64,000 nt of DNA from Bacteroidota bacterium (GTDB lineage Bacteria > Bacteroidota > Bacteroidia > NS11-12g > UBA955): NCBI GenBank assembly GCA_018333525.1, contig JAGXTF010000043.1, positions 1 to 64,000 on the forward strand. The letters run 5' to 3'. The notes beneath the pieces are model-generated. The model was not told the DNA's origin, searched no databases, and saw only the letters and a program-made list of their open reading frames with translations. Of the stretch, positions 53,244 through 61,240 are shown one piece after another (the first letter of the stretch is position 1; every line of letters starts with the position of its first letter). The translations under genes were made by a program, and so were the position numbers.

Positions 53244-55010
53244 ATGAATTTTCTGAAATCTATTTTGGCCAGCATCATTGGCTTTATTGTGGGACTGGGT
53301 TTGGTGGTATTGTTATTCTTTATCATTATCGCCGGAATTGTAAGCAACATCAATAAAAAACCGGAGGTGAAAGGCAACACTGTGCTTGAACTCCGAATAG
53401 CAGGAGCGGTCCCCGAAAGACTGGCGGAGAATCCCTTTGCTAATTTTGGTCAGGGACAAGCACAAGATTTAAATCCGACTGTGGGTTTGGATAAAATTAT
53501 TTCAGGATTGGAATATGCTGCAAAAGACAAGCATATAAAAGGAGTAATTCTTCGGCCGGATTTATATGCAGGAGGGCTTGCCACTGCTGAAGAAATCCGT
53601 TCACAGATTCTGAAATTCAGAAAAAGCGGAAAATTTGTTTATGCATATGCAGAAGTGCTTACCGACGGGGGCTATTTTATTGCTACTGCCTGTGATAAGA
53701 TTTACCTGAACCCAAAAGGATTTCTGGAATTCAACGGATTCAGCGGTAAGGTTGCTTTTTATAAAGGAATGCTTGACAAAATCGGAGTAAAATTCGAAGT
53801 TTTTAAAGCAGGCAAATACAAAGGTGCGGTTGAACCTTTCATTCAAACATCGTTAAGCGAGCCCAACCGACAGCAAATACGCGATTATGTAAACCAATTG
53901 TTTGGTTACCATATTAAATCTATAAGTGAAGCACGTAAAATAGATTCAGCTGAACTGGCAGATATCGCTAATAAATTTTTAGCCAGAACTGCGGCCAAAG
54001 CCCTGCAATATAAATTGGTAGATGGTTTGAAATATGAGGATGAAGTAGAAGCAGAAATCCGATCAAAAATTGGATTAAAAAAAGAAGACAAATACAAGCC
54101 AATGGCTTTCGCCAGCTATGTAAAATCTGATTTAGATGAAAAATATCATAGCGATAAAATAGCAGTGATTTACGCCACAGGTGACATCAATATGGGTAAA
54201 AATGAAAGTGGCGATGGAATTGGAAGTGAAACACTAGCCGCGAATATTCGCAAAGCCAGACTGGATGAAAAAATCAAAGCGGTTGTATTGCGCGTAAATA
54301 GCCCGGGTGGCAGCAGCAATGCGAGCGACATCATTGCAAGAGAAATAGAAATGTGCAAAAAAGTAAAACCTGTAATCATTTCTTTCGGAGATGTGGCGGC
54401 TAGCGGCGGATATTATATATCCTGTGTTGGCGACAGCATTTTTGCATACCACAACAGTGTAACCGGTTCTATTGGAGTTTTTGCATTAGTACCGAATACT
54501 TCAGGTCTGTATAAGGATAAATTGGGATTGAGTTTTGAAACCGTGCCTACAGGAGAATTTGCTGCAGGATGGCGTCCGGATGAGGCACTGAGTGAAGGAA
54601 TGCGCCAATATTTTCAGGAAATGGTAAATGAAGTTTATGGTGATTTTATTGGAATAGTTGCGAAAGGAAGAAAGCTGGATACATCGGTAGTTGCAGGCCT
54701 TGCAGAAGGACATGTTTATACTGCTATTGCTGCAAAAAAACTTGGATTGATTGACAATTACGGCGGTATTCAAAGAGCTATTCAAAGTGCAGCCTGGAAG
54801 GCAAAACTCAAGGAATACAGGGTTGTAAGTCTACCGGATTTAAAATCACCATGGGAAATGTTTTTTGGTAATCCGGATGATGAAGATATGAGCAGTAAAA
54901 TTTTAGCTTCTCAATTGGGAGAATTTTATGCGCCAATTAAAGAACTTAAAAGGATACAGAGCAAAAGTGGTCTTCAAATGATCATGCCCTGGGAAGTAAA
55001 AATCGATTAG
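53244..55010 (+). CDS. sppA: Signal peptide peptidase SppA, 67-kDa type
   Basis: Membrane-bound serine protease that degrades cleaved signal peptides. The 588-residue protein has one N-terminal transmembrane helix (about 10-35) and two tandem ClpP-like domains. The Lys/Ser dyad of the 67K type is present: Lys193 in GKYKGAVEPF and Ser387 in DVAASGGYYIS, preceded by VNSPGGSS. ATG at 53244. A strong intrinsic terminator follows. Confidence 0.96.
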   Translation: MNFLKSILASIIGFIVGLGLVVLLFFIIIAGIVSNINKKPEVKGNTVLELRIAGAVPERLAENPFANFGQGQAQDLNPTVGLDKIISGLEYAAKDKHIKGVILRPDLYAGGLATAEEIRSQILKFRKSGKFVYAYAEVLTDGGYFIATACDKIYLNPKGFLEFNGFSGKVAFYKGMLDKIGVKFEVFKAGKYKGAVEPFIQTSLSEPNRQQIRDYVNQLFGYHIKSISEARKIDSAELADIANKFLARTAAKALQYKLVDGLKYEDEVEAEIRSKIGLKKEDKYKPMAFASYVKSDLDEKYHSDKIAVIYATGDINMGKNESGDGIGSETLAANIRKARLDEKIKAVVLRVNSPGGSSNASDIIAREIEMCKKVKPVIISFGDVAASGGYYISCVGDSIFAYHNSVTGSIGVFALVPNTSGLYKDKLGLSFETVPTGEFAAGWRPDEALSEGMRQYFQEMVNEVYGDFIGIVAKGRKLDTSVVAGLAEGHVYTAIAAKKLGLIDNYGGIQRAIQSAAWKAKLKEYRVVSLPDLKSPWEMFFGNPDDEDMSSKILASQLGEFYAPIKELKRIQSKSGLQMIMPWEVKID

Positions 55011-55030
55011 AAGCTTCCTCAAAATATTTT

Positions 55031-55058
55031 AAAAAGGCCTGCAATTGCAGGCCTTTTT
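55031..55058 (+). terminator. Intrinsic terminator of sppA
   Basis: A perfect 12-bp inverted repeat (55031-55042 with 55047-55058) around AATT, with A5/T5 ends; effective on either strand. It starts 20 nt after the sppA stop. Confidence 0.92.
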
Positions 55059-55121
55059 TGTAACCCTGAAGATTGGTATTCGTATAGCAATTGTAACTTT
55101 ACAAAAATCTCAAAGTCTGCT

Positions 55122-55799
55122 GTGAAATTGACCAGCCAACTTTTTCGAAGCCAAATCTTTAATGCTGTAAGTGTTTTATCTCTGATTTTTGTTCAGGAAC
55201 AAAAGCTAACTGCCCAATTGGACACGCTGCGTTTCCCTTCAGTTTGGATAGATAACAATCCATTTCAAACCATATTCAATGGCATGGCTAATCTGGGTTT
55301 CAACTTTGGAATCAAACAGAAATATGCGGTTGGAATAGGTTTGGTTCAATACCACGACTGGTGGAATAAAAATTATCATGAGAACCAAAACTACTGGGGT
55401 TATAGTCTGCGGTTCAGACACCGTTATTCGCGCATGCACTCCATTGCACAATATGGAATTGCAGAATTCAATTCTGTATACAATACGTTTAACCAGCAAT
55501 TTCAATTTCAATCCGGCAGCACACAATGGAACAAAACGATTCTGATATCAGAACGGTTTCAATCCTTGTCATATGGGTTTGGTTTGTTTGGTACAGGTAA
55601 GAGAAATCGTTTTCCACTGGAAGTATCACTGGGATTAGGTTTTGGCATTCGCAAGGTGCAATATTTGGGATTGACCGATTTTGAAAACAGATATATAATG
55701 GAACACCCTGGAATGCAACCTCCACAATTTGAACCCGGCCGTAAAAACAAGGTTATTTTAGCCGGGGGCTTTCGTTTTGGAGTTATATTGTTTCGATAA
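55122..55799 (+). CDS. Exported hypothetical protein, probable outer-membrane beta-barrel
   Basis: A 225-residue protein with a signal peptide-like N-terminus (NAVSVLSLIFVQEQKLTAQ) and a mature part rich in Phe, Tyr, Gly and Gln, with alternating strands (YAVGIGLVQYHDWW, YWGYSLRFRHRYSRM) and a C-terminal strand ending in Phe-Arg (FRFGVILFR). The displayed start is GTG at 55122; no ATG gives a fuller signal peptide. Unknown family. It lies between sppA and the paa regulator and is transcribed in the same direction as both. Confidence 0.62.
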   Translation: MKLTSQLFRSQIFNAVSVLSLIFVQEQKLTAQLDTLRFPSVWIDNNPFQTIFNGMANLGFNFGIKQKYAVGIGLVQYHDWWNKNYHENQNYWGYSLRFRHRYSRMHSIAQYGIAEFNSVYNTFNQQFQFQSGSTQWNKTILISERFQSLSYGFGLFGTGKRNRFPLEVSLGLGFGIRKVQYLGLTDFENRYIMEHPGMQPPQFEPGRKNKVILAGGFRFGVILFR

Positions 55800-55863
55800 C
55801 GGACATGAAATTTTAAACCATTCCAAATAGCAAAAATCGAGAACCATGTTGTATATTTTTTGC

Positions 55864-55896
55864 TATATTTGCATAAAAACTAACGATCGTTAGTTT
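55864..55896 (+). promoter_or_regulatory. paa operon promoter box with overlapping 20-bp TetR-type operator palindrome
   Basis: A TATATTTG -7-like box (55864-55871) is followed 5 nt later by a perfect 20-bp palindrome (55877-55896; half-site aaactaacga). The ATG of the tetR gene is at 55905. A repressor bound there would cover the expected transcription start. Perfect palindromes of the form taacg/cgtta are typical TetR operators, including those of phenylacetate regulators. No good -33 element is visible at the usual spacing. Confidence 0.75.
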
Positions 55897-55904
55897 CGAT
55901 TTTT

Positions 55905-56474
55905 ATGGAACAAAGCAGGAGAAATCAGATTTTGGAAGTGGCACAGAAAATGATGCGTGACAGCGGTTTTCATGGCACATCCATGCGGGATATAGCGGCA
56001 GCAATGAATATGGAAGCTGCGAGCTTATACAACCATATTTCCGGTAAGGAAGAAATTTTGAAAAGCACCTGTTTTGGACTGGCTGAAAAATTCCAAAGTG
56101 GCATTGATGAAGTTAACGATATTTACTTTAATGCAGTAGAAAAGCTTCAAATGGCAGTTAAAAGCCACGTGCAACTGCTAACTGAAAATCTGGATGCCAG
56201 TTTTGTATTTATACATGAATGGCGAAACCTCAATGAGCCATATAGAGCCGAATTTGTGCATTTAAGGGATAAGTATGAAAATGCCTTTCGTGTCATTCTT
56301 CAAAACGGAGAAGATGAAGGTCTGTTTAAGGAAGTAGACTACAAATTTGCTGTACTTACCATACTTTCCTCCATGAACTGGGTAGTAGAATGGTACAAGC
56401 CGGATGGCGGAATGACACCAGTTCAAATTGCAGAAAAACTCACTGATTTTATCCTCAGCGGACTTAAAAAATAA
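55905..56474 (+). CDS. TetR-family transcriptional regulator (probable paa repressor)
   Basis: A 189-residue regulator. The N-terminal helix-turn-helix (about residues 5-50: ILEVAQKMMRDSGFHGTSMRDIAAAMNMEAASLYNHISGKEEIL) is classical TetR. The C-terminal domain (about 70-185) would bind an inducer. First gene of the paa transcript, 14 nt before paaA, and it has a palindromic operator directly upstream, so it probably represses itself and the operon and is released by phenylacetyl-CoA, as PaaR-type regulators are in other bacteria. The inducer is inferred. Confidence 0.92.
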   Translation: MEQSRRNQILEVAQKMMRDSGFHGTSMRDIAAAMNMEAASLYNHISGKEEILKSTCFGLAEKFQSGIDEVNDIYFNAVEKLQMAVKSHVQLLTENLDASFVFIHEWRNLNEPYRAEFVHLRDKYENAFRVILQNGEDEGLFKEVDYKFAVLTILSSMNWVVEWYKPDGGMTPVQIAEKLTDFILSGLKK

Positions 56475-56488
56475 AGAAACCAAATCCT

Positions 56489-57481
56489 ATGTACGGAAAC
56501 GCCTATATTGAAAACGATGGCAAACAGACCAATAGCATGTTTGCAGATGAAGATCCGATAAAACTTGCGGAATTTGAAGCGCGAATTGCAGCCGGAGAGA
56601 AAATTGAACCTCAGGACTGGATGCCGAAGGAATATCGCAAACAACTGATTCGGATGATTGAACAGCATGCCCATTCCGAAATTATCGGTGCTTTGCCGGA
56701 AGGAACATGGATTACCCGGGCACCGGGATTTCGCCGCAAACTGGCTTTGATGGCCAAAGTGCAGGATGAAGTAGGGCACGCACAATTGCTCTATTCCGCT
56801 TGTGAAACATTGGGCAAAAGCAGAGAGCAAATGGTAAATGACTTAATTGACGGAAAAAGCAAATACAGCAATGTATTCAATTATCCTGCAGTTACCTGGG
56901 CAGATAGCGCTGTAATCGCCTGGCTTATTGATGCCGGTGCAATTGTAAACCAGATTGCGAACAGTAAAGGTAGTTATGGGCCTTATTGCAGGGCTTTGGA
57001 GCGGATTTGTGCAGAAGAATCCTTTCATCTGAAATATGGGCATGACAATGTTGTTTTTCTGGCAACCGGAACACCCATTCAACGACAAATGGTACAGGAA
57101 GCATTAACACGCTGGTGGCCTCCAATAATGCATTTTTTCGGTCCTTCCGATAAAATTTCAGTCCATACAGAAACATTGATGAAATGGAAGGTAAAAATGG
57201 CTTCCAATGATGACATGCGCCAACAGTTTCTGAATATGTATGTGCCAAAAATCTGGGATTTGGGATTGGTTATACCGGATCCGAATCTGAAGAAAAATGA
57301 AGCTACCGGCAAATGGGATTATACCGAACCGGATTGGGAAGTTTTCAAACAGGTAATCAACGGAAATGGCCCATGCAATGCAGAAAGACTGGCAGTTCGC
57401 AGAATGGCAGAAGAGAAAGGACGTTGGGTGCGTCGGGCTATTCTTTCGAAAGAGAAAAAATATGTGGCTCCTTTGGCATAA
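56489..57481 (+). CDS. paaA: 1,2-phenylacetyl-CoA epoxidase subunit A (catalytic)
   Basis: Catalytic subunit of the di-iron epoxidase that converts phenylacetyl-CoA to its ring-1,2-epoxide. The 330-residue protein has both ExxH metal motifs: Glu94/His97 in DEVGHAQ and Glu177/His180 in EESFHLKYGH, and the N-terminal QDWMPKEYRKQLIRMIEQHAHSE block. It forms a complex with PaaC, with PaaB and PaaE completing the enzyme. Located 14 nt after the tetR gene and 50 nt before the unusual T9SS cargo gene. Confidence 0.97.
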   Translation: MYGNAYIENDGKQTNSMFADEDPIKLAEFEARIAAGEKIEPQDWMPKEYRKQLIRMIEQHAHSEIIGALPEGTWITRAPGFRRKLALMAKVQDEVGHAQLLYSACETLGKSREQMVNDLIDGKSKYSNVFNYPAVTWADSAVIAWLIDAGAIVNQIANSKGSYGPYCRALERICAEESFHLKYGHDNVVFLATGTPIQRQMVQEALTRWWPPIMHFFGPSDKISVHTETLMKWKVKMASNDDMRQQFLNMYVPKIWDLGLVIPDPNLKKNEATGKWDYTEPDWEVFKQVINGNGPCNAERLAVRRMAEEKGRWVRRAILSKEKKYVAPLA

Positions 57482-57531
57482 ATCTGCGCAACTAAAAACA
57501 CAAAATACCGTCTAAGAGGAAAATCCAATTT

Positions 57532-58980
57532 ATGCTCCAAAAACTCCTTTTAAACACCGTATTGTGTTCTACTTTTTGTGTTTCGGCACAGATCATACCA
57601 AATAACAATTTCGAAAATTGGAAAAGCACTTCAGAAATATCTCCGGAGAACTGGAAAACATTTGGAGCTGTTCAAAAAGTTGCCGGAAAAAGCAGCGGAT
57701 TTTCAATTAAACTGAGCAATAACAGTAGTACAGGTCAATTGAGTGTAATGGCTCAAATGCGCATCGATTCTTCCATATTTTACAAACCTGCATTTTCGTA
57801 TGCGGCAAATCCGGATAGCGTTACCATTGTTTACAGACCTTTATTAGGAACGGACACCGCTTATTTCAAATTTGGATTTACCACCACCGGCGAGGAAATA
57901 CCAGTGCTTGCTTTAGAATTTGCTTTGGGAGGCAATAGTGGACAATGGACAAGTGCCACCTTCCCTATTCCATACACCAACCCCACTCCATTGCTTTCTG
58001 CCGATTCAGGTTATGCCATTATTTCCAGTGCAGATGAAGTTTTTGGACCCTTTGGTTCAGGTAGTATTGAAATTGATCAAATATCCTTTAAATACACAAA
58101 CAACAATCCTGCACCAGATATTCCAAACGGCGCTTTGGAGAACTGGCATTCCTATGCTGTAGAACACCCTGACGCATGGGCAACCACTCCATTGTTTTTA
58201 CAAAAACAGGGCTTTCAAATCAATGAAAGTTCTAAAACTACCGATGCATATTCCGGAAGCAGTGGAATTGTGCTGCGAGGAATAACTATAGACAATCCAC
58301 TTACACAAAGCATAGATTCTTTACCCGGACAGGCCATCACCTTGCGGGATCCTCAAAATCCCATTATGAGTGACCTGGATATTTTTAGTCCCACCTTTGC
58401 TGTTTCTGCTAGATACAGCAGCCTTCGTGGTTACGTGAAATCTGATTTGAAAGGCGGGGACCGGGCTGTTGCATGGGTAAACTTCTTTAGCGGTGATAGC
58501 GTGGTTGGTTCTGCCATTTTTAGTGATCCCAACAACCATAGTAACTACATATCCTTTTCAGAAGACATTACCTGGGACAGTACATTTTCCGGCATTCCAG
58601 ACAGTGCAACTGTTCTGTTAATGCTCACCGATTCTATGTATTTTGGGTTTAGTGATGCACAGAGTTTTGCTCAATTTGACAATCTTTCATTTGAAAACTG
58701 GAATTCATCGGTTAAAAAAGTAAGTACTGCATATAAAACTGCTGTGTTCCCGAATCCAAGCAATGGTACCATCGGTTTCCGGGGACAGGTGCCATCTGGC
58801 AACTACACACTGACAATTACATCGTCAAATGGCGCTGAAGTTTATACTGAATGCGGAGAAACACCAAATGGCAAATTGATTCGTTCCCTGAATCTGAGCC
58901 ATTTACAAAATGGAATTTATACACTTACCCTTATATCCAATCAAGAAAAGTTCAATCAAAAATTAATCATCATTAAATGA
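57532..58980 (+). CDS. T9SS type A sorted protein with two tandem modules, inside the paa operon
   Basis: A 482-residue exported protein between paaA and paaB. It has a signal peptide (MLQKLLLNTVLCSTFCVSAQ) and two tandem beta-rich modules of about 190 residues, each starting with an N-x-x-ENW segment (NNFENWKST near residue 23 and GALENWHSY near 200) and ending with an I-D-Q-I-S-F / F-D-N-L-S-F strand. This resembles PCMD-type (putative carbohydrate-binding) modules of Bacteroidota. The C-terminal 75 residues are a type A sorting domain (FPNPSNGTIGF...SHLQNGIYTLTL...IIIK). Its TGA overlaps the paaB ATG by 4 nt (ATGA), so paaB translation is probably coupled to it. No known role in phenylacetate catabolism. 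Surface binding of a substrate is one possibility. Confidence 0.85.
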   Translation: MLQKLLLNTVLCSTFCVSAQIIPNNNFENWKSTSEISPENWKTFGAVQKVAGKSSGFSIKLSNNSSTGQLSVMAQMRIDSSIFYKPAFSYAANPDSVTIVYRPLLGTDTAYFKFGFTTTGEEIPVLALEFALGGNSGQWTSATFPIPYTNPTPLLSADSGYAIISSADEVFGPFGSGSIEIDQISFKYTNNNPAPDIPNGALENWHSYAVEHPDAWATTPLFLQKQGFQINESSKTTDAYSGSSGIVLRGITIDNPLTQSIDSLPGQAITLRDPQNPIMSDLDIFSPTFAVSARYSSLRGYVKSDLKGGDRAVAWVNFFSGDSVVGSAIFSDPNNHSNYISFSEDITWDSTFSGIPDSATVLLMLTDSMYFGFSDAQSFAQFDNLSFENWNSSVKKVSTAYKTAVFPNPSNGTIGFRGQVPSGNYTLTITSSNGAEVYTECGETPNGKLIRSLNLSHLQNGIYTLTLISNQEKFNQKLIIIK

Positions 58981-59357
58981 CAATTCATTCCCTCGATCCA
59001 AGAGTTAACCGGGCAGAAATTGATGGAGAAGCCAAAATTGGGCATCTCGACGAATTCGATTACTGGCAAACCTATGAAGTTTTTGTACAGATCAAAAGAG
59101 GAACCCACCACAGTCACGTTGGCAGCGTTCATGCACCAGACCCGGAAATGGCAATATTATTTGCGAAAGAACAATACACCAGAAGAGGTGTCTGTGTGAA
59201 CCTTTGGGTAGTTAAAACTTCGGACATTTTTACGACGGAATATAACGATTCAGACATTTTTGAAACCACACCGGAGAAGTATCATAGAGATCCGGAAAGC
59301 TATAAAGTGATGGACAGAATTAAGGCTTACAAAGAAAAACATAACTCCCAATCTTAA
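58977..59357 (+). CDS. paaB: 1,2-phenylacetyl-CoA epoxidase subunit B
   Basis: Small structural/regulatory subunit required for epoxidase activity. The 126-residue protein contains the family core WQTYEVFVQIKRGTHHSHVGSVHAPDPEMAILFAKEQYTRR followed by a C-terminal helical tail. The N-terminus is somewhat longer than in some PaaB proteins. ATG overlaps the stop of the T9SS cargo gene (ATGA), and paaC starts 12 nt downstream. Confidence 0.95.
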   Translation: MTIHSLDPRVNRAEIDGEAKIGHLDEFDYWQTYEVFVQIKRGTHHSHVGSVHAPDPEMAILFAKEQYTRRGVCVNLWVVKTSDIFTTEYNDSDIFETTPEKYHRDPESYKVMDRIKAYKEKHNSQS

Positions 59358-59369
59358 TAAACTTAACAA

Positions 59370-60140
59370 ATGGAATTTACAGAAAAACACGTAGAAGGTC
59401 TGAAAGACCTGTTGTACAAAATGGCTGATGATCTGTTGATTATCGGACACAGAAACAGCGAATGGACAGGACTTGGTCCTGTTTTGGAAGAAGACATTGC
59501 TTTTAGCAGCATGGCTCAGGATAAACTTGGACAGGCAAATGCACTTTACGGGTTGTTGCATGAATTGGGGGAAAGCGACCCCGATACCATCGCATTTATG
59601 CGTAACGACAAACAGTTTCATTGCTGCCAATTGGTAGAAATGCCAATCGGAGGTTACGACTTCAGTCTCACCCGACATTTCTTTTATGATCATGCCGATG
59701 CTATTCGCTTCGAAATGTTGAAAGACTCGGTATTTGAGCCCTTAGCAATGGTTGCCAATAAATTCCGTGGTGAAGTTAAATACCACACCATGCATGCAGA
59801 CACCTGGATGAGACATTTGGGAAAAGGCGATGAAACCAGCAAGGCACGTATGCAAAATGCAATAAACGAAACTTTTCCTATGGCATTGGGCATTTTTGAG
59901 GAAAGCATTTACGAACAAGAATTGATGGAATCTGGAATATTTGCAGGTGAAAAAACATTGAAAGAGATGTGGCTTACCAAGGTAGAACAGATAATTGAGT
60001 CCGCGGGACTTACACTTCCTGATATAAATTCGGTTACTCCGGTTTATGGTGGCAGAAAAGGCCAGCATAGCCAATATCTGCAACCGCTGTTGGAGGAAAT
60101 GACAGAGGTATTTCGGATAGATCCGGGAGCGGAATGGTAA
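59370..60140 (+). CDS. paaC: 1,2-phenylacetyl-CoA epoxidase subunit C (structural)
   Basis: Structural partner of PaaA in the heterotetramer; a ferritin-like fold without a functional di-iron site. The 256-residue protein has LLYKMADDLLIIGHRNSEWTGLGPVLEEDIAFSSMAQDKLGQANALYG and the later EVKYHTMHADTWMRHLG segment typical of PaaC. It follows paaB by 12 nt and is followed by a 103-nt gap with a tandem repeat before paaD. Confidence 0.95.
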   Translation: MEFTEKHVEGLKDLLYKMADDLLIIGHRNSEWTGLGPVLEEDIAFSSMAQDKLGQANALYGLLHELGESDPDTIAFMRNDKQFHCCQLVEMPIGGYDFSLTRHFFYDHADAIRFEMLKDSVFEPLAMVANKFRGEVKYHTMHADTWMRHLGKGDETSKARMQNAINETFPMALGIFEESIYEQELMESGIFAGEKTLKEMWLTKVEQIIESAGLTLPDINSVTPVYGGRKGQHSQYLQPLLEEMTEVFRIDPGAEW

Positions 60141-60150
60141 GGAAGAAGAA

Positions 60151-60187
60151 GTTACGGGTTACGAGTTACGAGTTACGAGTTACGGGT
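60151..60187 (+). repeat. 7-bp tandem repeat between paaC and paaD
   Basis: Five units of gttacga/gttacgg (60151-60185) plus a partial unit. It begins 10 nt after the paaC stop. No hairpin or promoter is evident in it; the unit number could vary by slippage. Confidence 0.9.
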
Positions 60188-60243
60188 AAAAAGGTGAACA
60201 CAAAGACACTATACTTTTGTTTGAATTGAGATAAGGCGGCACT

Positions 60244-60753
60244 TTGGATAGAGATATAACTATATTAAAAAATCTGGAAACAGAAATATTGGAGATGCTT
60301 TCTGAAGTGAAAGACCCTGAAATTCCGACTATTTCCATTGTGGATCTGGGTATAGTTACCGGGATTTCCGAGGATTCAGAAGGTACTATTCAGGTGAAGC
60401 TCACTCCTACTTTCAGCGGTTGTCCTGCATTAAAAATTATGGAGGAATTGGTTTCTCAAAAACTGAAAGAGAAGGGCATTTTAAAGCACCAGGTTATAAC
60501 AAGTTTTGAAGTACCCTGGAATACCAACCGCATAACAGAAAAGGGCCTGGAGGCTTTAAAAAAGCACGGTTTGGCACCACCTCCCAGGCATAAAGGTTAT
60601 ATAGAACTGGATGTGTTGAGCGATACACCCTGTCCTCTTTGTGGCAGTAGAAATACAACCATGCAAACTCCTTTTGGGCCTACACTTTGCAGAAGTATGC
60701 ACTACTGCAACAATTGCAAAAATGCCTTTGAGGCATTCAAACCTGTAACCTAA
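60244..60753 (+). CDS. paaD: 1,2-phenylacetyl-CoA epoxidase assembly protein PaaD (DUF59 + zinc-ribbon)
   Basis: Required for epoxidase maturation, probably in iron-cluster delivery. The 169-residue protein has an N-terminal DUF59/MIP18-like domain (about 10-85: EVKDPEIPTISIVDLGIVTGI, FSGCPALKIMEE) and a C-terminal zinc-binding region (CPLCGS at about 129-134, then CNNCKNAFE). The start is TTG at 60244; a later ATG would cut into the DUF59 domain. No paaE (reductase) gene follows; the next gene is convergent, and the two stop codons overlap by 4 nt. Confidence 0.93.
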   Translation: MDRDITILKNLETEILEMLSEVKDPEIPTISIVDLGIVTGISEDSEGTIQVKLTPTFSGCPALKIMEELVSQKLKEKGILKHQVITSFEVPWNTNRITEKGLEALKKHGLAPPPRHKGYIELDVLSDTPCPLCGSRNTTMQTPFGPTLCRSMHYCNNCKNAFEAFKPVT

Positions 60754-61169
60754 GCAGGGTATTTCGACTTCATATACGCCACAGAACCTTTAATCAGTTC
60801 GTTTAGTACACTTACATTTACGTCGGCAAGTTTTTTAATATAGAGGCAGCCTTTGCCTGTTTTGAATTTGCCCAAATTTTCCAATAGGTCATCTCTTCTG
60901 TTAAATTCACCCATCAGGTATAGGGTAATATTTTGTTTTCTGGGTGAAAACCCTACCAAACACATGTCTCCTTCCCTACCGCTGTCGTATTTATAATGGT
61001 AACTTCCAAATCCAATAATGCTGCTTCCCCACATTACCGGAGATTCCCCTGTAACCGCCGACATGGTATCGGCTATTGCCAAACAATCCTTGCGAATACC
61101 TTCATCGGCAATTGTATTTAAAAAAGCATCTACACTGAGCTTGGATGCTTTTGTTTTATTCTCTGCCAT
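60750..61169 (-). CDS. DUF1801 domain-containing protein
   Basis: A 139-residue cytoplasmic protein of the DUF1801/YdhG-like fold. The hallmarks are VMWGSSIIGFGSYHYKYDSGREG, the LVGFSPRKQNITLYLM strand pair and LGKFKTGKGCLYIKKLADVNVSVL near the C-terminus. The molecular function of the family is not established. Convergent with paaD with overlapping stops, so it does not belong to the paa operon. Confidence 0.9.
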   Translation of the reverse strand: MAENKTKASKLSVDAFLNTIADEGIRKDCLAIADTMSAVTGESPVMWGSSIIGFGSYHYKYDSGREGDMCLVGFSPRKQNITLYLMGEFNRRDDLLENLGKFKTGKGCLYIKKLADVNVSVLNELIKGSVAYMKSKYPA

Positions 61170-61240
61170 AAGGCAAATTAGAAGTTAAATCTTATCAATA
61201 TCAAGTGAGAATTCCTTCTAAAACCACCAATTTCAAAAAA

